This document shows positions 10,020 to 19,367 of a DNA stretch of 64,000 nucleotides, piece by piece. The position numbers and the translations under genes were made by a program. The notes beneath the pieces were generated by a model. It did no database searches, was not told the origin of the DNA, and worked only from the letters and a program-made list of their open reading frames with translations. Position 1 is the stretch's first letter, and every line of letters begins with the position of its first letter. Source of the DNA: Muricea muricata (lineage: Eukaryota; Cnidaria; Anthozoa; Malacalcyonacea; Plexauridae); assembly GCA_963855995.1 (NCBI GenBank), contig OY979717.1, positions 10,660,001 to 10,724,000 of the forward strand, given 5' to 3'.

Positions 10020-13000
10020 CACAAAAAACTTGAAATCACAGTCTACAGTTTCAATATACAGTAATTCCTAGAATATATACTTCCACACACTCCTCCTCCC
10101 TTTCCCTCAAGTTTAGTAACACACCTGTTTTATACCATTTGTTTTAACCGTTGATATTTTATCCAGGTCACTATCAATAAAACAATTCACATCATTTTGA
10201 AGTCGAACCCAAGCGTTCTGTAGCTTTTCTTCGGGACTCTTTCCAGGAATTTTGTCATAGGCACTCTAAATGTTATGTACAAACATCGTTTATTCAAAAC
10301 GTATGGAGATAAATTTAATGTCTGGTTTTCATCTCTCTTAATAAATCGGTGTTGTCCTTGTAATTTTATTATTGTCGGTGATCAGTGATACAATGTAGAT
10401 AAAATGTTTCAACTTTCCACTCACTATATATCGTTAATGAACTGCAATATGTGAAAACCTGGCTTATTTTACACTTGAAAGCAAATGGCAATATTTAAGA
10501 GCAATTCATCATTTACGTAACTATGAAAACCAAACTTTATAGGGGCTTTAATCAACCTCAAAGGAATAAAGATTTTCACAAGTTAAAAATGAAAACTAGA
10601 TTAAAAACACTATAGCCCAGACATTCCTCAAGACAAATGTAAAGAACAGGTTTTTCATGCTGCTCTTATAGCAGCCAAGCAGGCCATCTTGGTCTAGCAT
10701 GATGGTGAAGCATTTAAAGGTAATAGAGCAGAGTAGATAAGTATATACTTACGGATGTAGTTGAACTAGTACCAGATGACACTCTACTGGCAAGGTCACT
10801 AGTCCCTCCAAGGTCACTAGTTCTTGCTTCTTTTATTTGGTCCTGGCATACTTTCAATATTCTACAATCTTCTAAAACTTTTGTTAGATTCGCCGATTGG
10901 GGATTATCGAATTTCTTATCTCCCATCACAGATATCTGCAAAGTGAAAAAAAGAAGAACATAAATTATAGCAATCAGCATCTTGTACACAGCAAAAAACG
11001 CACAACCTGTTCTGGCCTGATGAAAACAGCATTGAACAATGTTTTGCTGCCCACATTGTTAAAGGTTGTCAACAATATTGTTCAACATTGTTACACCTGA
11101 TTGCAGGCTAATTCAGGCTCATCAACTTGTTCAGTATTGTTGACAACCTTGAACAATGTGGGCAGCACAACATTGTTCAATCCTGTTTTCATCAGGCCAG
11201 AACAGGTTGTGCGTTTTTTGCTGTGTAGCTACAGTTGACGTATCGTCATCTGCCTTTGGTTTCCGTTAGTGACGGCACGCAAACTTTGGCCTTGCAACAA
11301 GCCTTGAAATAAATATTTTCAGCTGACGGCACTTTGCCCGGCAACTTCTTCAGTGCGCCGGACAAAATTTTTGGACATTCAGTTCCAGTTATGAGCAGCG
11401 GAGATTTTCAACTTTTTCCGCATATTTCACGGATTAACTGTCAATTCGCTAGGTTTTCATGACACCATGCATTGGAAAATAGTAAAAACGATTAAACTTG
11501 AGATGTAACGCAACCAGACTCGCTGGAACGACGAGCGGAGCCGAGGAAGTTTTCATACTCGTCTCCTGCATCATATTCCAGCGGAAGAAAACTATAGAGA
11601 GCTTGGGAAATTTATTTCTTGTGGCAATAAAAATATTCCACCGAGCAAAATGTCCGGCAGATCAAAAGTTGGGTCAGACAAAACCGAATTTTCAAATTTT
11701 CAGCCGAACAAATGTCCGATGTCCGGCGCTATTTCAAGGCTTGTGTGAGCTCATTCAGTCATTCATGTGCGCTGTGTTATTCTCGTTGGTGGTCTCGATG
11801 GTACAAAGCATGCAAAATAAACGCACTATACAGACAACAATTACTACTATAGACTGTATACACAAATCTTACTGGTCTAAACCGCGATGGAGGTACCGGA
11901 AGAACATTAAGAAAAAACATTTGAGGTGAAGATTTTCTCTTGGTAGCAGAAGGAGATGAATAAGATCCAAGTAACGTATTCAAAAGAACTTCTTCATTTT
12001 CCCACACTCGACGTAGATGCTCTTGGACCTCCAGTGGTGTGATGTAAGCCTGATGGGCACTCCTAACAATATTTCCTGCCTCAGGTTGGTCAGCATTTGG
12101 GGTTTCTGGTGGAATGTTTGCTGAGATTGGTTCTTTATCTTAAATACAATAAAAATATAAAAATAAGATTCATAGAAATACGATAACCTAATGCTAATTC
12201 GAATAATGTTCCCTCAAAATGTATCTTCCCTGTTGGGAACGCTATTATTAAACATTATAAAATCCTAAGCACAAATATTTAATCAGGATTTTTACACATG
12301 CGAGCCAAAACCACATAGTTTAAGGTATTTTGATGAGTTCAAGATGTAAAAAAGTGGACATTTTCACTGTTACTGTACAAGTTTTCGTGCAAATTAATTT
12401 TTAGTTGTATTCCTATGTTTTAGCTACCTTATCCCTAAGCAATATTGACTAGTTATTAGAGAAAACTTTCACGAATAGACCTTTCAAGACTATACTGAAG
12501 TCAAATGCTGGTTCGAAACGTTACAGGAAATTTTATTAGCATGGAAAAACATCGAGCCAATGAAACTTTATGCAGCATTATTTCTTCTGCATTTGATGTC
12601 ATTACAAGAATGGTCAATTAATATACTGTAACACAAGATCAAATCATCAAATTCAGTAGATATAGTTTTTAATCAATTAGTACAGTAATGAATTGAACTT
12701 TAGTGTGATTTTCTTCTTCTGATAGATGTGAATAAGTGGGTCAATAACGAATGTTAAAGTGCTTATGAAACCAAATTTTCTCCGATAATTTTCTTATTGC
12801 ATTGGAAAGATCAGCTAAAATCACTGTATAACTTCTTTAATAGAATTTTTTTAACTGCCTTACTTTTCGAGATATTCAATTTTATTTGATTTGAAAATTA
12901 CACAACCAGTGACGTCATACTGCATAATCACTTTTCAAAAAAGCTTAATTAATTTAAAAAGTACTCAAGATATAACACCTAAACACCCAGGTCTGGATGT

Positions 13001-16000
13001 TAAACATAGCCTACACACATGTAAGTGTAGTTTTAGTTATTTTCCACTATTATATGCTACAAAATAAGCAATCTAACAGTCGCTCATTATGCAGTATGAC
13101 GTCACTGGTTGTGTCGTTTTCAAATCAAATAAAATTAAATATCTCGAAAAGTAAGGCAGTTACAAAAATTCTATCAAAGAAGTTATACAGTGATTTTAAC
13201 TGATCTTTCCAATGCAATGAGAAAATTGTTGGAGAAAATTTCATTTCATAAGCACTTTAAGAGTGTATGATTTCCCATCAGAAAATTTCTAACTGATTTA
13301 CTCATTCACATCCATGAAAAGGAGAAAATCAAACTTAAAATTGAATGGTAAAGAAGCCTCAACAAAGTAGCTCCACGCAGTGCAAGTCAACAGCAACATC
13401 ACAAAATAGTGTATTTGAAATAAAACTTTACCGTTATCTTCTTCACCAGAATATCCTTCCTCATTGAAACCAACATTACTTAAATCTTCACTCAAAACTG
13501 GTAATTTTGTTACATCAGATGACTGTGTATTTTGATTTGATGTATGAAGTCTTGCAACAGACTCCCAACTGCTAGCCTGTCTTGAACTTAAAGCTTTCAG
13601 ATATATTTTTGAGTTATATTCAATTCTAACATTCCTCCGGGGAGAGCCGCAATGAATGCAATTTTTGCCTTTGTAATTCAACTTATCCCTGATGAAGTCT
13701 TTGATCAACTTATTACGAAGTTCAGTGACATTCTTTCCGGTGGATGATTTCTTTGTCAGTTTCTTATCATCAATTTTTTGGAGACTTTCATTCAAATGTT
13801 TTTCTACAGCATTAATGATGACATCCTGTAGTAAAATTTTGCCTCCTTTCACATCCACTGTCGCAGAGTTAGCAACTGTCTCAAGATCCAGCGCATCAGC
13901 CAACGAGCCATAATCTAATGCTTTCATCTGACTATAAAACACAAAATATCTATGATTTTCATGTGTCTTGGTGTCATCCATTCAAGTGAAATGATGTTTG
14001 TGGTGTGATTCTACTGTATGTTTACAATGCATTCATATTAAGAGTCTAAGATACTGGAAACTTGGCATGTTTTTCTCTCTATTATACTGTGCTGTAAATC
14101 AAGTTGTTTTCTCGTTTACATCTGCCAATCAAGGCAGTAAATTCCTTGCAACAGTAACTTTTAGCATATATACACTCTGGATAAGATTCTGAAAAATTGA
14201 TATATTGATACCGAGTTAGTTGTTGAGGAAGAGTCAATATTACTCAAAGCAGATAAGAAGAAAACTATAAAATTTATTTAAACTAAGTAAGAAAATAAAT
14301 ACCAACCCCAATTTTTTCCACTAATTATGTAATTTTTGTGATGTGATTGTCTGATTGATCATTTTGAGCCTTGTTTAAAGTGTTTATGAAATGAAATTTT
14401 GTGCAACATTTTGGTGGTTGTACATATTGGGAAAATCAGATAAAATAACATAGCTTCTTTGGTAAAATTTCTGTAACTTTGTTCCTTATCAAGATGTTCA
14501 ACTTGGAGTATGCAAATAACACAACCACCAACGTCAAACTGTATAATAAGTGACTGTTAGATTGCTTATTTTGTAGCATATAATAGTGAAAAAAAACTAA
14601 AACTACACTTGCATGTGTGTAGGTTTTTTTAACAACCAGGCCTGGGTATCCAGGTATCATAGCTTGAGTTTTTTAAAAAGTGATTATTCACAATGAAGTC
14701 ACTGGTTGTGTTATTTTCAAATAAAATAAAATTAAATGTCTCAAAAAGTAAGGCAGTTACAAAAATTCTATCAAATAAGTTATAATGTGATTTTAATTGA
14801 TCTTTTTAACGCAATGAAAAAATTGTGGGAGAAAATTTTGTTTCATAAACGCTTTACGACAATCTACTCAAAGCACATAGAGTATACGATGCGAGTGCAT
14901 AATGCGGCTTGTGCCCATTTTCATAGAAGGTTCCTGAAAACGTTCTCTGATCGTAGAATTTATTTTAACACGAGCTTTCGACCGCCAGTCTACAAGCTTG
15001 TGTTAAAATAAATTCTATGATCAGAGAACATTTTCAGAAACTTATTTATTATTAATCCTGGTTGCACATCTAGCATTTTTAACATTTTCATAGAGTCAGG
15101 ATGCATAAACAACACAACAACAAATTGCCTAAGTTTGTCCATACAGTAGGAAATATGTATCTCTAATTTATTCAAAACTGCCAAAACCATGAAAAAAATT
15201 ATTTTTAAAACAATTTTTCTGACCTATTGATCCAAATTTTTTCATGATATAAAACTGGAACCACACATATTTTTTTAAGACTAACTTTAGTTTTTACAAT
15301 ACATTTGTTATGTTTTCTACAGCTTTTTATAGGATCTTGTTTTTCTCATGATCAAAAAACGTTTAATTTTTTTATGAAAATACATATAAAATTTGTCATT
15401 TTGGAAAAAAATTCTTACCATAGTCTCTAAGGAATGCAATAAAACTCTAATCATATGTATACTTGCAGTAAAATTTTGACAATTTCACAAAAAATGATAT
15501 GACTTTGTGTGAATCTTGTTGCATTTCTGCAAAGTGGTCTAGCTTCAAAATTTGAGCTAAAGGTAGTGTTCCAGTATTGTATGAGTTCAGCATTTTAGAC
15601 ATCAAAAATCAGTGCTAGAGCTACACAACCTTTTATAAATATATTCCTACACAATCAGGTCCAGAATTTCCCTGTTTTTTTTCTTTCAAAGATTGTACGT
15701 GCACTATTTTTTTCAAAGTTTCACATTAGAGTTGTCTCATAATGGAAGGGGGTGATGGGAAAGAGACTGAAAGGGGATATCAATAGCATAAGAACAAAGG
15801 TGAGTAGATTAATTGAGCAAACCTTCAGTGTTCTGCATTAGAGTACAGGGTGATTACCAGACTGGTAAGTTTGCACCAGGCAACCAATGTATAGGGCATA
15901 CAGTTTTCAAACTCTCCAGTCTGGAGTAGCTACACACTGGTCAATTGAAATCACAGACACCCCATCCACCATAAATTTATATCTATTTGTACATTCAAAT

Positions 16001-16374
16001 TCTATTTACCTTTGAAAGAGGTATTTTATTCCCTTTCCTACACTTATTTTGTGACATTGAAAACACGTTGATCTCAGTATTGTTACCAATAACTTCAAAA
16101 ACAGCGGATGATAAACAGGCAGCTTCAACTCAATATGGCCAAAATGTCCTGGGCAATGCATATGATTCTGACCGCACGTACTGCATAAATCATCTCGATC
16201 TGTGGGACCAAATGCAGGGTCATACAAACCTCCATATGTAGGGTTTGAAAAGTGATCAAATGTTTGTGGGTTAGTAATACACTTCACACTCAATTTTCGT
16301 ATCTCTTCTTCGGTATATAAAGCAAATTTCACACCACTCAAATGGCCTGTTGGGCCAGAAAATGAAGAGAACAT
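4287..16374 (-). CDS. POLR1A: DNA-directed RNA polymerase I largest subunit (RPA1), 12 exons, 5' half
   Basis: Catalytic largest subunit of the nucleolar RNA polymerase that makes the pre-rRNA. Exons (minus strand): 16010-16374, 13432-13931, 11873-12138, 10753-10935, 10125-10265, 7454-7576, 6802-6899, 6462-6594, 6155-6238, 5331-5469, 4898-5012, 4287-4398. All junctions are GT-AG and the phases agree, giving 2259 bases = 753 codons without a stop. Motifs in order: LSVKCITNP and [10 protein letters not shown] (Pol I type N-terminus), zinc ligands CSTC and [75 protein letters not shown] (three Asp hold the catalytic Mg), [22 protein letters not shown]. Animal and yeast RPA1 are about 1,660-1,720 residues, so about 56% (rest of the funnel, bridge helix, trigger loop, clamp end) is missing. 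It lies left of the window across the Schlafen-like gene, or the locus is a truncated copy. Confidence 0.9.
4805..4856. repeat. 26-bp perfect tandem duplication
   Basis: TGAAATTCATGAAAATAATC plus GGTGAC is present twice head to tail, just past the 3' side of POLR1A exon 11 in the intron. Confidence 0.9.
4898..5012 (-). CDS. POLR1A: POLR1A exon 11
   Basis: Reads [20 protein letters not shown] then [14 protein letters not shown]. Acceptor TTTTAG, donor GACAA/GTAAGA. Confidence 0.9.
5331..5469 (-). CDS. POLR1A: POLR1A exon 10 (catalytic aspartates)
   Basis: Reads [20 protein letters not shown] then [12 protein letters not shown]. The three Asp residues in NADFDGDE coordinate the catalytic Mg ion, and all are present. 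Acceptor TTTCCAG, donor ATTG/GTTTGT. Confidence 0.93.
6155..6238 (-). CDS. POLR1A: POLR1A exon 9
   Basis: 28 codons including [20 protein letters not shown] then SIMAHK, the universal NRQPTLH motif next to the active site. Acceptor TTTGAAG, donor CATAAG/GTAAAC. Confidence 0.92.
6462..6594 (-). CDS. POLR1A: POLR1A exon 8
   Basis: Completes the split Gly codon and continues [20 protein letters not shown] to LSQSKK. Acceptor TTTTCAG, donor AAAAAG/GTATTT. This is the variable insert between HPGA and the next core motif. Confidence 0.88.
6802..6899 (-). CDS. POLR1A: POLR1A exon 7
   Basis: Reads [20 protein letters not shown] and [13 protein letters not shown]. Acceptor CTTGTAG, donor CCGGG/GTAAGG, ending in phase 2. 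Confidence 0.9.
7454..7576 (-). CDS. POLR1A: POLR1A exon 6
   Basis: 41 codons with [20 protein letters not shown] and [19 protein letters not shown], the hallmark switch-2 region of largest subunits. Acceptor TTGTAG, donor GAG/GTAAGT. Confidence 0.92.
8095..8126. repeat. 16-bp perfect direct duplication
   Basis: TGACGTACTGAATCAA occurs twice head to tail (8095-8110, 8111-8126), exactly at the 5' truncation point of the retrotransposon fragment that follows. Confidence 0.9.
8240..8545. repeat. 19-bp minisatellite in the left arm of the foldback element, about 15 copies
   Basis: Unit GGGGATAAAACGCTGAAAT with a GAGG variant; the variants cluster in runs (4 then 3). The open frames spanning it are repeat artefacts. 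Confidence 0.9.
9385..9545. repeat. Same 19-bp minisatellite, inverse orientation, about 8 copies
   Basis: Unit ATTTCAGCGTTTTATCCCC, the complement of the left-arm unit. The copy number differs between arms, so the arms changed length independently. Confidence 0.9.
9981..10018. repeat. (AAT)n microsatellite tail of the non-LTR element
   Basis: About 12 TAA/AAT units directly after the 3' UTR of the retrotransposon fragment. Confidence 0.9.
10125..10265 (-). CDS. POLR1A: POLR1A exon 5
   Basis: 47 codons reading [20 protein letters not shown] and [11 protein letters not shown]. Acceptor ATTTAG, donor ACAG/GTGTGT. The in-frame continuation into exon 6 gives the conserved [13 protein letters not shown] join. 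Confidence 0.87.
10753..10935 (-). CDS. POLR1A: POLR1A exon 4
   Basis: 61 codons starting [20 protein letters not shown] after a TTTGCAG acceptor; donor TCC/GTAAGT. The Ser/Thr-rich end carries a short internal repeat (ACTAGTGACCTTG twice). Confidence 0.86.
10987..11225. mobile_element. Hairpin MITE with TA target site (Tc1/mariner type)
   Basis: Arms of about 90 bp, almost perfectly complementary, start CACAGCAAAAAACGCACAAC and are flanked by TA (10985-10986, 11226-11227). The loop is about 50 bp. Non-coding. It lies in the intron upstream of POLR1A exon 4. Confidence 0.8.
11298..11743. mobile_element. Possible MITE bounded by a 14-bp inverted repeat
   Basis: CAAGCCTTGAAATA at 11298-11311 is matched in inverse at 11730-11743. 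GTCCGGC/GCCGGAC motifs recur inside. No target duplication was recognised, so the boundaries are tentative. Confidence 0.4.
11873..12138 (-). CDS. POLR1A: POLR1A exon 3
   Basis: Reads through [18 protein letters not shown] and [16 protein letters not shown], the conserved block before the lid/rudder region. Acceptor TTTAAG, donor CCA/GTAAGA. Confidence 0.88.
12754..13260. mobile_element. Foldback MITE, 175-bp arms, copy 1
   Basis: 12754-12928 and 13086-13260 are inverse copies with roughly 90% agreement, each starting TTAAAGTGCTTATGAAA. Both arms carry ACCAGTGACGTCATACTGCA. The 157-bp loop is shared in reverse with the copy at 14375. It lies in POLR1A intron 2. No coding capacity. Confidence 0.8.
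13432..13931 (-). CDS. POLR1A: POLR1A exon 2
   Basis: The acceptor ATAG at 13932-13935 joins in frame to read [20 protein letters not shown]. It holds the second zinc pair CIHCGSPRR and an acidic, low-conservation stretch before the AACG/GTAAAG donor. The ATG upstream of the acceptor at 13981 is intronic, not a start. Confidence 0.88.
14375..14857. mobile_element. Foldback MITE of the same family, copy 2, loop inverted
   Basis: Starts TTAAAGTGTTTATGAAATGA and ends in the inverse of this sequence. The arms are more diverged than in copy 1. The loop (14550-14690, with TGCTTATTTTGTAGCATATA) is the reverse complement of the loop of copy 1. It lies in POLR1A intron 1. Confidence 0.75.
14942..15029. 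repeat. Hairpin: 36-bp inverted repeat around a retroelement tail motif
   Basis: 14942-14977 and 14994-15029 are inverse copies (GTTCTCTGAT...). The sequence at 14971-14990, read on the minus strand, is GACTGGCGGTCGAAAGCTCG. A near match, GACTGGTGGCCGAAAGCTCG, follows the GIY-YIG remnant in each B unit of the array (23276-23295), and both are followed by AAATA-rich sequence and CAGAGAACG. Confidence 0.7.
15030..16009. other. Remainder of POLR1A intron 1
   Basis: AT-rich with long T and A runs. No coding, RNA or transposon signature that I can support. Confidence 0.6.
16010..16374 (-). CDS. POLR1A: POLR1A exon 1 (start codon, clamp zinc site)
   Basis: ATG at 16372-16374. Contains [21 protein letters not shown] and [15 protein letters not shown]. 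The donor is CAAAG/GTAAAT. It ends in phase 2; an in-frame stop follows in the intron. The segment after CFQCH aligns in character with family members only if the exon runs to this donor. Confidence 0.9.
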
Positions 16375-16428
16375 TTTAATTCAACATATTCTTTTACAAA
16401 CGCACAAAACGTGCATATTCACGTTTGC

Positions 16429-16822
16429 CCACAGGTCACCCGGAATGCGTACAGTTCTAATATAGCGTTCAGTGGGACAGCATCTGTTACATAATGTATA
16501 TATTAACACAAAGGTTGGCAAGTAAATACAAATTTGAACACTCGTACAAAATTTAAACCACAAAAAAATCTGCAAAAAGACTTCGATATTCATTTAAAAA
16601 CATACACATATTGAGAAGACATACCTGAAAAGCATGTACGTTGTATTTTTGTGTCATTTCAACATTATTTACCCGACGAAATTCGCGAAAAGTCATCAAA
16701 TTTTTAGTTGATTTTCGCTAAAACTATGCGCGATGCCGGCTGCCTGCCTTACGTCACAGGAAAAAGCCCCCTGATTGGCCAGCTGAAAACTTAATTTTTT
16801 TACCGTGAAAGCAAAACCGGGG
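16429..16822 (-). promoter_or_regulatory. Putative POLR1A promoter/5' UTR, left arm of an inverted duplication
   Basis: Lies 55 bp upstream of the POLR1A ATG. Read toward the gene it has a CCAAT box in GGCCAATCAG (16771-16780), then a CRE-like TGACGTAA (16750-16757) about 15 bp on, with a GC-rich island in otherwise AT-rich DNA. A donor-like CAG/GTATGT and a following TTTTTGCAG could mark a very short 5'-UTR intron, but this is weak. The promoter role is inferred from position and motifs. No TATA box was assigned. Confidence 0.55.
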
Positions 16823-17404
16823 GGAGAAATGTTAAAATTTTCAAAGAACTACGCCAACGCTGCGGAGGGAAATTTGAAGTGAAAGCTTTTTTAAAAACAA
16901 CAACTCAGTAACAACTGCTAACAACTGCGAAAAATTTTAAACTGAAGTGCAAAAGATGTGAAGAGGTGCAAACGAAGAAGCATTGTAAATTCATTGTATA
17001 TTACGTAGCTCCCCGGTTTTGCTTTCGCGGTAAAAAAATTGAGTTTTTAGCTGGCCAATCAGGGGGCTTTTTCCTGTGACGTAAGGCAGGCAGCCGGCAT
17101 CGCGCATAGTTTTAGCGAAAATCAACTAAAAATTTGATGACTTTTCGCGAATTTCGTCGGGTAAATAATGTTGAAATGACACAAAAATACAACGTACATG
17201 CTTTTCAGGTATGTCTTCTCAATATGTGTATGTTTTTAAATGAATATCGAACTCTTTTTGCAGATTTTTTTGTGGTTTAAATTTTGTACGAGTGTTCAAA
17301 TTTGTATTTACTTGCCAACCTTTGTGTTAATATATACATTATGTAACAGATGCTGTCCCACTGAACGCTATATTAGAACTGTATGCATTCCGGGTGACCT
17401 GTGG
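16429..17404. repeat. 394-bp inverted duplication with 188-bp spacer upstream of POLR1A
   Basis: 16429-16822 and 17011-17404 are inverse copies with only a handful of mismatches. The left arm abuts POLR1A. The right arm carries the same CCAAT (17053-17062) and TGACGTAA (17077-17084) sites facing away. Beyond 17404 the sequences diverge at once, and no duplicated exon 1 follows. Confidence 0.9.
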
Positions 17405-17838
17405 TTTGCCTTGTTCAAAATTACAACACATGGAATATTGAGCCTTAATACATATGGTCAGCCAAACTCACAATACATTATGGTACTTTATTTCACTATA
17501 ATTTATACAACCAATTTGAGCAACAAGATACCCAGGCTCTTTATGAATAGACCTTTTTCATTATGATGGCAGTTCGGGTGGAAAAAAAGATCGAGCCGAT
17601 CAAATTTTTTTGACAAAACTTTTATGCGTTTAACAATACCGTCCGTACAGTATTTTCGTTCTAAAAAGTAACAAAGTTACAGTGTGGAATATTATTCAAC
17701 TTTGATACTTTGAGAGGGAAGTCATTATTAGCACAGAGAAAGGGTTATATCGTTATGTTACGCGCACGAAATGTATATATATATATACGTCATTTATAAT
17801 ATAGATCAATGACGTCATTTATACAGCATATATGCCAT
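17405..17838. other. Intergenic; includes a 60-bp piece shared with the foldback element
   Basis: 17652-17711 matches 8758-8817 at 59 of 60 positions (ATTTTCGTTCTAAAAAGTAA start), pointing to a dispersed fragment of that element's centre. No gene seen. Confidence 0.6.
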
Positions 17839-19367
17839 ATGTGTTATAGACGTATTGGTGTTATAGATGTTGTGGCGTTATGGGCGTTATTGGTGTTATG
17901 GATGTTATTGGTGTTATGGGCGTTATGGTGTTATGGACGTTATTGGTGTTATGGCGTTATTGGTGTTATAGACGTTATGGCGTTACAGACGTTATGCCGT
18001 TATTGGTGCTATAGACGTTATTGGTGTTATAGACGTTATTGATGTTATAGACGTTATGGCGTTATTGGTGTTATATAGACTTTATTGGTGTTATAGACGT
18101 TATGGCGTTATTGGTGTTATAGACGTTATGGCGTTATTGGTGTTATGGACGTTATTGATGTTATAGACGTTATTGGTGTTATAGACGTTATTGGTGTTAT
18201 AGATGTTATTGGTGTTATAGACGTTATGGCATTATTGGTGTTATAGACGTTACTGGTGTTATAGACGTTATGGCGTTATTGGTGTTATGGGTGTTATAGA
18301 CGTTATTAGTGTTATAGACGTTATGGCGTTATTGGTGTTATAGACGTTATTGGTGTTATAAACGTTATAGCGTTATTGGTGTTATAGACGTTACTGGTGT
18401 TACAGACGTTATTGGTGTTATAGACGTTATTGGCGTTACAGACGTTATGGCGTTATTGGTGTTATAGACGTTATTGGTGTTATAGACGTTATGGCGTTAT
18501 TGGTGTTATAGACGTTATTGGTATTATAGACGTTATTGGTGTTATAAACGTTATGGCGTTATTGGTGTTATAGACGTTATGGCGTTATTGGCGTTATAGA
18601 CGTTATTGGTGTTATAGACGTTATGGCGTTATTGGTGTTATGGACGTTATGGGTGTTATAGACGTTATGGCGTTATTGGTGTTATAGACGTTATTGCTGT
18701 TATAAACGTTATGGCGTTATTGGTGTTATAGACGTTATGGCGTTACAAACGTTATGGCGTTATCGGTGTTATAGACGTTATTGGTGTTATAGGCGTTATT
18801 GGTGTTATAGGCGTTATGGCGTTACAGACCTTATGGCGTTATTGGTGTTATAGACGTTATTGGTGTTATAGACGTTACTGGTGTTATAGAAGTTATTGGT
18901 GTTATAGACGTTATTGGTGTTACAGACGTTATGGCGTTATTGGTTTTATAGACGTTATTGGTGTTATGGACGTTATGGCGTTATTGGTGTTATGGACGTT
19001 ATTGGTGTTATAGACGTTATGGCGTTACAGACGTTATAGCGTTATTGGTGTTATAGACGTTATGGCGTTATTGGTGTTATGGGCGTTATTGGTGTTATGG
19101 CGTTATTGGTGTTATAGACGTTATTGGTGTTATGGACGTTATGGCGTTATTGGTGTTATGGACGTTGTTGGTGTTATAGACGTTATGGCGTTACAGACGT
19201 TATGGCGTTATTAGTGTTATAGACGTTATGGCGTTGTAGACGTTATTGGTGTTATAAACGTTATGGCGTTATTGGTGTTATGGACGTTATTGGTGTTATA
19301 GACGTTATGGCGTTATTAGTGTTATGGACGTTATGGCGTTATAGACGTTATTGATGTTATAGTTATA
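17839..19367. repeat. Minisatellite, 8- and 9-bp modules, about 1.5 kb
   Basis: Built from GTTATAGAC, GTTATTGGT and GTTATGGC, often arranged as the 26-bp trio GTTATAGAC-GTTATGGC-GTTATTGGT. Variants (GGAC, ACAGAC, TAAAC) are scattered. Reading frames across it (repeated WCYRRY) are artefacts. It ends directly against the truncated copia gag frame. Confidence 0.92.

Noticed and set aside
10714-10989. Secreted small protein with an N-terminal hydrophobic segment
   Set aside because: The hydrophobic part is intron sequence upstream of the acceptor of POLR1A exon 4; only 10753-10935 is coding.
13932-13981. ATG at 13981 as the start of a separate 227-codon gene
   Set aside because: A splice acceptor at 13932 joins the downstream part in frame to POLR1A exon 1, and the last 35 codons of that frame are intronic.
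16381-17566. Mirror-image frames starting MNIE(V/L)FLQIFLWFKFCTSV on both arms
   Set aside because: They are the same inverted-repeat sequence read twice. Low-complexity hydrophobic content, and the frame lies in the POLR1A upstream region.
17809-19013. Plus-strand frames with repeated WCYRRYWCYR
   Set aside because: Artefact of the GTTATAGAC/GTTATTGGT minisatellite.
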